From the NCBI GenBank assembly GCA_026712605.1, contig JAPORL010000130.1, forward strand, positions 1 through 6,412: DNA of 6,412 nucleotides. Reading direction: 5' to 3'. The DNA comes from Pseudobdellovibrionaceae bacterium (lineage in GTDB: Bacteria; Bdellovibrionota; Bdellovibrionia; Bdellovibrionales; UBA1609). Below the pieces are notes generated by a model that worked only from the letters and a program-made list of their open reading frames with translations, made no database searches and had not been told where the DNA came from. Below, in pieces: positions 1 through 5,134 of this stretch; within the stretch, counting starts at the first letter, position 1; each line of letters begins with the position of its first letter. The translations under genes and the position numbers were made by a program.

Positions 1-1716
1 AGCACCATCTGAAAGAGTAGCTTTAATACTAACAATAGGAAAACCAATCAAGGGGCCTTTCATCATTTGCTCTTGAAAACCTTTATCTACTGCTGGAATA
101 TACTCTTTAGGAATACGCCCACTGACAATCTTATTTATAAATTCATAATTTGTTTCTGGGTTTTCACCTAAAGGCTCTAAATGACCTACCACTTTGGCAA
201 ACTGACCCGCTCCACCTGTCTGTTTTTTATGAGTGTAGTCATAAGGTATCATTTGACTGATAGTTTCTCTATAAGCAACCTGAGGCTTTCCAACATCCAC
301 TTCACAATTAAATTCTCTTTTCATTCTCTCTACATAGATATTAAGATGCAATTCACCCATTCCAGAAATAATAGTTTGTCCCGATTCTTCATCCCGCTTT
401 ACAAAAAAAGTGGGATCCTCTTTACGAAACTTTTGAAGAGCTTTTGTAAAATTTCCACCAGCGCTTTGCTCTTTAGGAGAAATAGCTAAGGACATAACGG
501 GATCAGGCACAAACATGGAACTCATAGCATAATTTAACTTTCCATCTGTGAAAGTATCCCCCGAAGCGCAATCCACACCAAAAATAGCAACAATGTCCCC
601 TGCCTCTGCTTTTTCAATATCTTCCATATCATCTGAATGCATATAAACCAATCTTGGAACTTTTACTTTTCTATTTGTTCTCGTATTGATAATAAAATCC
701 CCTTTATTTAATACTCCCTGATAAACTCGCATATAAGTTAATTGACCAAAGCGAGTGTCTTCTAATTTAAAAGCCAGCAAAAGAAGAGGTTTTTCAGAAG
801 AAGGATTGACTAGAATCTCTTTCTCATCTTGATCTAAATCTAAAGCCGTGTTTTGAACTTCTATTGGATTAGGTAAAAATTTTTCCACTCCATCCAATAA
901 AACTTGAACCCCTTTATTTTTATAAGCCGAACCCATAAAAACTAAAGTTACTTTTAAATCTAAAGTCGCTTTACGAGCTGTAGAATAAAGCTCTTGCGAA
1001 GAAACTTCTTCTTCATTTAAAAATTTTTCCGCTAAATTATCATCAAAATCCGCTAAGGCTTCTACCATTTTTTGACGATATTCCTCTGCTTGAGCTTTTA
1101 AATTATCTGGAATATCTTTTTCTAATACTTTTTCACCATGCTCTCCTTCAAAGTAAATGGCTTTCATGCTGAATAAATCTACAACTCCCTCATGTTTATC
1201 CTCCAAACCAATAGGAATTTGTGTTAATATTGCATTTAATCTGAGTTTATCTTTCAACATTTGAGACACACGAAAAGGATTGGCGCCCGCTCTATCCAAT
1301 TTGTTAATAAAAGCAATTCGGGGAACACTGTAGCGACGCATTTGTCTATCAACTGTAATAGATTGAGACTGCACACCAGCCACTCCACATAAAACTAAAA
1401 CGGCTCCATCTAAAACACGAAGAGCTCTTTCCACTTCAATTGTAAAATCAACATGCCCTGGAGTATCAATGATATTAATATCTATATTTTTCCATGACAC
1501 ATTGGTAGCGGCGGATTTAATTGTAATTCCTCTTTCTTTTTCTAACTCCATAGAGTCCATTTTAGCCCCTACACCATCTTTCCCCTTAACATCATGAATG
1601 GCATGAATTCGCCCCGTATAAAATAAAATCCTCTCTGTTAAAGTCGTTTTTCCTGAGTCAATATGAGCAGAAATTCCTATATTTCTAACTTTTTGAACAT
1701 CCCATTTTTTAGACAT
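1..1716 (-). CDS. fusA: Elongation factor G, mitochondrial EFG1 / spdEFG1 subtype (3' end cut by window edge)
   Basis: This is the ribosomal translocase GTPase, acting in the cytoplasm. It moves tRNAs and mRNA after each peptide bond. The reading frame stays open from ATG 1716 to base 1, giving 572 codons of roughly 690, so the C-terminal part (rest of domain IV, domain V) is outside the window. The G domain shows the P-loop AHIDSGKT (17-24), switch I RGIT (62-65), DTPGH (84-88), NKLD (138-141) and GSA (262-264). Domain II follows (about 290-400, [14 protein letters not shown] at 379-392). Domain III contains EDPTF (433-437), and domain IV starts near [10 protein letters not shown] and GGAGQFA (500-506). 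[32 protein letters not shown] and [14 protein letters not shown] are hallmarks of mitochondrial EFG1 and spdEFG1; ordinary FusA has MAHIDAGKTTTTERIL and GAATMDWMEQEQ. The start is supported by the Shine-Dalgarno site at 1723-1728. No rpsL, rpsG or tuf lies upstream, so it is not in a str operon. Confidence 0.96.
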   Translation of the reverse strand, partial: MSKKWDVQKVRNIGISAHIDSGKTTLTERILFYTGRIHAIHDVKGKDGVGAKMDSMELEKERGITIKSAATNVSWKNIDINIIDTPGHVDFTIEVERALRVLDGAVLVLCGVAGVQSQSITVDRQMRRYSVPRIAFINKLDRAGANPFRVSQMLKDKLRLNAILTQIPIGLEDKHEGVVDLFSMKAIYFEGEHGEKVLEKDIPDNLKAQAEEYRQKMVEALADFDDNLAEKFLNEEEVSSQELYSTARKATLDLKVTLVFMGSAYKNKGVQVLLDGVEKFLPNPIEVQNTALDLDQDEKEILVNPSSEKPLLLLAFKLEDTRFGQLTYMRVYQGVLNKGDFIINTRTNRKVKVPRLVYMHSDDMEDIEKAEAGDIVAIFGVDCASGDTFTDGKLNYAMSSMFVPDPVMSLAISPKEQSAGGNFTKALQKFRKEDPTFFVKRDEESGQTIISGMGELHLNIYVERMKREFNCEVDVGKPQVAYRETISQMIPYDYTHKKQTGGAGQFAKVVGHLEPLGENPETNYEFINKIVSGRIPKEYIPAVDKGFQEQMMKGPLIGFPIVSIKATLSDGA

Positions 1717-1722
1717 TGTAGA

Positions 1723-1728
1723 CCCCTT
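1723..1728 (-). promoter_or_regulatory. Ribosome binding site of the EF-G gene
   Basis: The minus strand reads AAGGGG followed by a 6-base gap and the ATG at 1716. It is the strongest Shine-Dalgarno match in the window and fixes the EF-G start. Confidence 0.8.
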
Positions 1729-1778
1729 GTAAATAAATATTGTTTATAAATAAATTTTTCTGTTTTTATACTGTGAAA

Positions 1779-1807
1779 TTTTTAGCTGAATTTTTCCAGC
1801 TTGCCAA
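1779..1807 (-). promoter_or_regulatory. Candidate sigma-70-type promoter of the EF-G gene with an inverted repeat in its spacer
   Basis: On the minus strand a -35 TTGGCA (1802-1807) is followed by a 17-base spacer and a -10 TAAAAA (1779-1784). That is 5/6 and 4/6 to consensus. It lies just after the terminator of the upstream genes and would give a leader of about 55 bases before the ATG at 1716. The spacer contains the inverted repeat AGCTG / CAGCT (arms 1784-1788 and 1797-1801 on the plus strand). This could be an operator or chance. Promoter calls in AT-rich DNA are weak; the position between a terminator and a start codon is the main support. Confidence 0.45.
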
Positions 1808-1849
1808 CTCTTTTTTAAATCTTTTTAATAAAAATTAAGTACAAAGACT

Positions 1850-1884
1850 AAAAAAGCCTCTGTTAAATTTTTTACAGAGCTTTT
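1850..1884 (-). terminator. Intrinsic terminator of the guaB-exported-protein unit
   Basis: Read on the minus strand, AAAGCTCTGT and ACAGAGGCTTT pair as a 10-bp stem with one bulged G, around an AT-rich loop of 10 bases. The stem runs directly into TTTTTT. It starts 15 bases past the stop codon of the 179-residue gene, exactly where the leftward unit should end, and separates it from the EF-G gene. Confidence 0.82.
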
Positions 1885-1899
1885 AACTTTAAAAATAAA

Positions 1900-2439
1900 T
1901 TATTTAATACAAGCAGAAGAATAATCTATCGTACCACAGCCCTTTTCACATGTTATTTTTTCTTCAGCATACATGTCTCTACTTTTAGGATCACAATAAA
2001 AACGAACTAATTTATCACCCTCACAATAGTTTCTCTCAATCTGGAAAAAAGCAATACAAACAGTTTTATCAGGATCGCATGTTGAGCCTACTTGAACATA
2101 GCCAAAAGAAAACTTATCAGTCCAAACTTCTGTACAACTATAACTAACACTTTCACTACTAGATACCTTTCTTTCATTGTCCTGCTGACTAGAGCTGTTA
2201 TCTTCATTAGATTTTATAGGACTTTTACTGTTTATATTTTCACTAGAAACATTTATATTATTTTCTTGCTGACTAGAGTTGTTATCCTCATTAGATTTTA
2301 TAGAAATTTGATTATTTGTTATATTTTTAGCCAGAAAAAATTTTTGTAATACAGCAATAGAATATTGACTATCCAGTGCTGAAACTTCCAGAAATGCTCC
2401 TATAAAAAATAAAATTAAAACAAAAACTATTCTTTTCAT
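1900..2439 (-). CDS. Exported protein with asparagine/serine-rich repeat linker and C-terminal 8-cysteine domain, function unknown
   Basis: A 179-residue protein with no family recognised with certainty. Residues 1-21 are a clean signal peptide (MKRIVFVLIL..., likely cut after VSA 19-21), so it should be secreted or periplasmic. Residues about 38-93 form a low-complexity N/S/Q/E linker made of two 28-residue repeats, each with IKSNEDN-SSQQ-N (47-61 and 75-88). Residues 100-179 contain all eight cysteines (102, 121, 128, 139, 149, 164, 168, 177), enough for four disulfides. The pattern NYC-x4-L-x3-YC followed by TC-x3-C and a final C resembles small Cys-rich modules remembered from secreted archaeal and candidate-phylum proteins (D-x-C ... 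L-x-E-Y-Y-C ... C-x2-G-C ... G-x-C). That link is from memory and unproven. AAGG (2447-2450) lies 7 bases before the ATG. It is the last gene before the terminator, 53 bp after the 262-residue gene. Confidence 0.85.
   Translation of the reverse strand: MKRIVFVLILFFIGAFLEVSALDSQYSIAVLQKFFLAKNITNNQISIKSNEDNNSSQQENNINVSSENINSKSPIKSNEDNSSSQQDNERKVSSSESVSYSCTEVWTDKFSFGYVQVGSTCDPDKTVCIAFFQIERNYCEGDKLVRFYCDPKSRDMYAEEKITCEKGCGTIDYSSACIK
2183..2303. repeat. Two near-identical 37-bp direct repeats, 84 bp apart, inside the 179-residue gene
   Basis: Copies at 2183-2219 and 2267-2303 differ at two of 37 bases. The 84-bp offset is 28 codons, so the duplication keeps the frame. It produces the repeated IKSNEDN-SSQQ segment of the linker. 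Weaker similarity continues on both sides, suggesting duplication of the whole 84-bp unit followed by divergence. Confidence 0.85.
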
Positions 2440-2451
2440 AATATAACCTTA

Positions 2452-2476
2452 AATATAATGTATTTTACATAATATT
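2452..2476. other. AT-rich inverted repeat between the two exported-protein genes
   Basis: Arms AATATAATGTA (2452-2462) and TACATAATATT (2466-2476) pair at 10 of 11 positions around a 3-base loop. The hairpin would be weak because it is almost all A/T, and no T-run follows it in the direction of the genes. It therefore reads as a possible processing or partial-attenuation site and not as a terminator. Chance is a real possibility in such AT-rich DNA. Confidence 0.3.
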
Positions 2477-2492
2477 ATACTTTTTTCAAGCC

Positions 2493-3281
2493 TTACTTTC
2501 CCATACATTTTAAATCTCCTGTATAGGATACCTTTATATTATAATAGGGTGTCAAAAGTTTTCTACGCGCTTTATGAGTGCAATCTATTTTTAGATTACT
2601 TTGACCTTCACAATTTTGTTCATCTATCGTCAAAGAATAATGAGGTCTAAAAGAACAATCCGATGGACAATCTTCCCATAGTTTTTTAGATTCCTCGGTT
2701 GATTTATCCAATTTTGATTTTACATAACTTTCAAAATAACTAAATATCTTTTTTTTATCGCAAACTCCATCCTCCTTATCTATCTTCTTTGATTCTCTAA
2801 AAAGATAGCTTTTTAAATATTCTTCAGGACAGGTTTTTTTGGGAGTTACAGGTATAATACTAGTTAATATTTTAGGAATTAAATCACAGTTAGGGCAGTT
2901 TTTCTTTAAACTCTCTTTGCCTCCTTCATGATACTTTTCAATTCTATCTTCGGCTGAATTCTTTAATGATGTAATTTCAGTACCCGGAACACCCTCTTTT
3001 TTTATAATAGTATAAGACCATTTGCTTTCCCCTAAACATTTTTCAATAACGCTTGTATTGAGTTTATTTAAAGGAAGTTGAAAAGCGCAAATCGGCACAC
3101 AATTAGGATTGCATTCTCCTGTCGTTCTTAACTTTTCACAATCACAAAGATCCTCTCCCATGCTTTTAAAACTATAAGTTCCAACTAAAAAGAATAAGCC
3201 TAGAATAAATATACAAAACGAGCTTTTATTTTTTCTCTTTTTAAATATAAGAAAACTCAGCCATTTTTTTAAAAAGCTCAT
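2493..3281 (-). CDS. Cysteine-rich exported or membrane-anchored protein with a repeated C-P-x-C unit, function unknown
   Basis: A 262-residue protein of no recognised family. The N-terminus has a long basic stretch (KKRKNK, 14-19) followed by a hydrophobic segment (about 21-38). This is either a signal peptide with a long n-region or an N-terminal anchor placing the rest outside the cytoplasm. The remaining part has 15 cysteines and is rich in lysine. Three related units can be seen: C57-NPN-C61 to C82, C129-PN-C132 to C151, and C205-PSD-C209 to C224. The last two are each preceded by a charged, probably helical stretch and followed by a hydrophobic, strand-like stretch. Spaced cysteine pairs could form disulfides or bind metal; an extracytoplasmic location favours disulfides. 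It lies 55 bp downstream of guaB and 53 bp upstream of the other Cys-rich gene, on the same strand, so co-transcription is likely. The ribosome site is weak (AAAG, 3285-3288). Confidence 0.85.
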   Translation of the reverse strand: MSFLKKWLSFLIFKKRKNKSSFCIFILGLFFLVGTYSFKSMGEDLCDCEKLRTTGECNPNCVPICAFQLPLNKLNTSVIEKCLGESKWSYTIIKKEGVPGTEITSLKNSAEDRIEKYHEGGKESLKKNCPNCDLIPKILTSIIPVTPKKTCPEEYLKSYLFRESKKIDKEDGVCDKKKIFSYFESYVKSKLDKSTEESKKLWEDCPSDCSFRPHYSLTIDEQNCEGQSNLKIDCTHKARRKLLTPYYNIKVSYTGDLKCMGK

Positions 3282-3336
3282 AGTCTTTAAATATAATATT
3301 TTCTTTTAAAAATCCACATAAAATAACTTTTTCAAA

Positions 3337-4794
3337 CTATTCAAGTCTATAGTTAGGAGCTTCTTTTGTGATTGTAACATCATGAACATGAGATTCTTTT
3401 AAGCTTTGAGAACTTAATTGAACAAATTTTACATTTTTTTGAAGGCTAGAGATATCCTTAGAGCCTGTATAACCCAAACCAGCCCTTAAACCTCCAGAAA
3501 GTTGATCTAATTGCGCTGAAACTGATCCTCTATAAGGCACTTTTCCCTCTATGCCTTCTGGCACCAATTTTGAAATATCTATTATTTCTTCTTGACTATA
3601 ACGATCTTTAGATCCTTTTTTCATAGCAGATAAACTCCCCATTCCACGATAAACTTTATAAGTTCTCCCTCTATAAAGAACAATTTCGCCTGGGCTTTCA
3701 TCAGAGCCTGCCAACAAACTGCCCAACATAACAGCATTAGCTCCCAAAGCCAAAGCCTTAACAATATCCCCTGAGTATTTAATTCCTCCGTCAGCCACTA
3801 TTCCTGCGCCTTTCTTTTTAGCGATTTTAGAACATTCTATCACAGCGCTAATCTGAGGAATGCCAACACCAGAGATAATACGAGTCGTACAAATACTTCC
3901 CGGTCCTATTCCGACTTTTACAATATCAGACCCAGCTTTAATAAGATCTGAAGTTCCCTCAGCCGTAGCGACATTACCTGCCATTATAATACAATTTGGA
4001 TAACTTTTTTTTATATAAGAGACTGTCTCCAAAACTTTTTTAGAATGTCCATGAGCTGTATCTACACAAATTAAATCCACCTCAGCTTTTATTAAAGCCG
4101 AAATTCTCTCTTTTGTTTCTTCTGAAGTTCCCACTGCCGCTCCTACAAATAAACGACCATGCTTATCTTTATTGGCAGAAGGAAAAGCTGTCGCTTTTTC
4201 AATATCTTTAATGGTAATTAAACCTATTAAGCAAAAATCATCATCTACAACAGGAAGTTTTTCTATTCGGTGACGATGTAAAATTTTTTTAGCCTCTTCC
4301 AAACTGATATTTTTTTTCGCTGTTACAAGCTTTTCTTTCCCTGTCATGAATTTATGTAAAGCTTGATGTAAATCTGTCTCAAAACGAAGGTCTCTATTGG
4401 TTATAATTCCGACTAACTGTTTATTAACAGTCACAGGAACTCCACTAATGGAATAAGCTTTCATAATCTCATGAGCTCTTTCTAAAAGATCATCAGGAGA
4501 TAGGCTTATAGGATCTAAAATCATACCACTTTCATATTTTTTAACTTTTTCAACCTCTTTAACTTGAGAAGAAATACTCATATTTTTATGAATGACGCCA
4601 ATTCCTCCTCTTTGAGCCATAACCCTAGCCATTTGATTTTCAGTAACAGTATCCATAGCCGCAGATATAATAGGCATAGTTAAATGCAATTTTTCACCTA
4701 AATTGACAGAAATATCTGTTTCAGAGGGTAAAATCTCTGAATAAGCGGGAACTAAAGAAATATCATCAAAAGTAAAAGCATATTGATTTTCCAT
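3337..4794 (-). CDS. guaB: IMP dehydrogenase
   Basis: It oxidises IMP to XMP with NAD+, the first committed step to GMP, in the cytoplasm as a tetramer or octamer. The 485 residues match the usual bacterial length (about 488). In order: N-terminal barrel segment (1-90), a Bateman module of two CBS domains (about 92-203), then the rest of the TIM barrel. Key sites are DTAHGHS (245-251), AGNVAT (272-277), [11 protein letters not shown] (295-305) with catalytic Cys302, phosphate-binding [10 protein letters not shown] (334-343), MLGSLLAG (356-363), YRGMGS (382-387), and the flap Arg398-Tyr399 in SKDRYSQ. The C-terminus [17 protein letters not shown] is typical. Nothing essential is missing. AAAGG (4803-4807) lies 8 bases before the ATG. 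guaA is not adjacent. guaB is the first gene of a leftward unit with two exported-protein genes, an unusual arrangement. Confidence 0.98.
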   Translation of the reverse strand: MENQYAFTFDDISLVPAYSEILPSETDISVNLGEKLHLTMPIISAAMDTVTENQMARVMAQRGGIGVIHKNMSISSQVKEVEKVKKYESGMILDPISLSPDDLLERAHEIMKAYSISGVPVTVNKQLVGIITNRDLRFETDLHQALHKFMTGKEKLVTAKKNISLEEAKKILHRHRIEKLPVVDDDFCLIGLITIKDIEKATAFPSANKDKHGRLFVGAAVGTSEETKERISALIKAEVDLICVDTAHGHSKKVLETVSYIKKSYPNCIIMAGNVATAEGTSDLIKAGSDIVKVGIGPGSICTTRIISGVGIPQISAVIECSKIAKKKGAGIVADGGIKYSGDIVKALALGANAVMLGSLLAGSDESPGEIVLYRGRTYKVYRGMGSLSAMKKGSKDRYSQEEIIDISKLVPEGIEGKVPYRGSVSAQLDQLSGGLRAGLGYTGSKDISSLQKNVKFVQLSSQSLKESHVHDVTITKEAPNYRLE

Positions 4795-4819
4795 ATTTAA
4801 AACCTTTAAATTTTAAGAA

Positions 4820-4847
4820 ATACTACTTTTTTTCTAAAAAACTTCAA
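4820..4847 (-). promoter_or_regulatory. guaB: Candidate guaB promoter
   Basis: On the minus strand TTGAAG (4842-4847) and TAGTAT (4820-4825) are separated by 16 bases, each 4/6 to the sigma-70 consensus. This would give a leader of about 20 bases. A perfect TATAAT also occurs on the minus strand (plus positions 4892-4897), but no convincing -35 lies upstream of it. Confidence 0.35.
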
Positions 4848-4927
4848 GAAAAAACCTGAAAAATCAATCTAATCCTCTAAAAAAAGCAGAAATTATATAG
4901 TGATCCTGTTTAGGTTTTCCAGTCTGG

Positions 4928-5011
4928 CTGTAATTCTCACACAGGCGGTCAGCTTAAAAATGAACCTCCTCGTGGCAAGCCACGAGGTATCAGCTTCCCC
5001 AGTAATCACAG
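4928..5011. mobile_element. GC-rich palindromic block with imperfect terminal inverted repeats, possible MITE-like or structured RNA element
   Basis: An 84-bp block bounded by CTGTAATTCT (4928-4937) and AGTAATCACAG (5001-5011). The latter reads CTGTGATTACT on the other strand, so the ends are imperfect inverted repeats of 10-11 bp. Inside is a perfect hairpin with 8-bp arms CCTCGTGG (4968-4975) and CCACGAGG (4980-4987) and loop CAAG. TCAGCTT occurs twice in direct orientation (4949-4955 and 4990-4996). The stretch 4919-5011 is about half G+C by hand count, while its surroundings are far lower. Further pairing is possible with the left flank (AGGTT 4912-4916 with AACCT 4963-4967). No transposase is present and no target-site duplication is clear. 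A non-autonomous transposon, a dispersed palindromic repeat, an IS remnant or a structured RNA are all open. Confidence 0.45.
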
Positions 5012-5018
5012 ATAATTT

Positions 5019-5049
5019 TTTACAAACAAGTTAAAAACACCCCTATACT
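5019..5049 (+). promoter_or_regulatory. Candidate promoter of the ankyrin-repeat gene
   Basis: TTTACA (5019-5024) and TATACT (5044-5049) are each 5/6 to consensus, but the 19-base spacer is longer than ideal. If used, transcription would start near 5056, inside the hairpin at 5040-5084, so hairpin and promoter overlap as an operator would. Low confidence. Confidence 0.3.
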
Positions 5050-5084
5050 ATGAGGCTAAGGCCTCATTGATACATAGGAAGGGG
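5040..5084. other. Hairpin in the ankyrin gene's upstream region
   Basis: The inner arms ATGAGGC (5050-5056) and GCCTCAT (5061-5067) are perfectly complementary around loop TAAG. Outer arms CCTAT (5042-5046) and ATAGG (5074-5078) add a second stem, and CCCC (5040-5043) could instead pair with GGGG (5081-5084). GGG (5082-5084) can alternatively pair with CCC (5092-5094). No T-run follows, so it is not an intrinsic terminator. It may be an operator, a leader structure, or an end of the adjacent GC-rich element. Confidence 0.5.
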
Positions 5085-5134
5085 AATTAAACCCGGAGAG
5101 ATTAAATTATAACGCGCTAAATAAATGTTCACAA

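Larger units (their letters stand above)
4795..5134. other. 340-bp gene-free region between the divergent guaB and ankyrin genes
   Basis: It has three parts. The guaB-proximal part (4795 to about 4900) is AT-rich promoter DNA. The middle (about 4905-5011) is a GC-rich block with several pairing segments, listed separately. The ankyrin-proximal part (5012-5134) has AT-rich DNA, a GC-rich hairpin at 5040-5084 and then a leader. No tRNA cloverleaf or convincing ORF was seen. The abrupt rise in GC in the middle suggests an inserted element. Confidence 0.7.

Noticed and set aside
181..489. Open frame of 102 codons on the plus strand
   Set aside because: It lies wholly antisense to the strongly conserved EF-G coding sequence and its product has no recognisable features.
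2183..2303. CRISPR-like repeat pair
   Set aside because: There are only two copies, inside a coding sequence, with a codon-multiple period and translated similarity; it is a protein repeat.
2092..2349. Open frame of 85 codons on the plus strand
   Set aside because: It is antisense to the 179-residue exported protein; its apparent repeats only mirror the DNA repeats of that gene.
2452..2476. AT-rich inverted repeat as a terminator of the 262-residue gene
   Set aside because: The stem is almost all A/T with a mismatch, and no T-run follows in the direction of transcription.
4892..4897. Perfect TATAAT on the minus strand as the guaB -10
   Set aside because: No acceptable -35 is found 16-18 bases upstream, and a perfect hexamer is expected by chance in such AT-rich DNA. 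Kept only as an alternative.
4968..4987. Perfect GC-rich hairpin as an intrinsic terminator
   Set aside because: No T-run follows on either strand, and it sits upstream of both divergent genes, where no transcript needs to end.
4905..5011. tRNA or other standard RNA gene
   Set aside because: No cloverleaf, no T-loop motif and no anticodon arm could be formed on either strand.
5078..5134. Upstream extension of the ankyrin reading frame
   Set aside because: The frame is open back to 5078 but contains no ATG, GTG or TTG before 5135.
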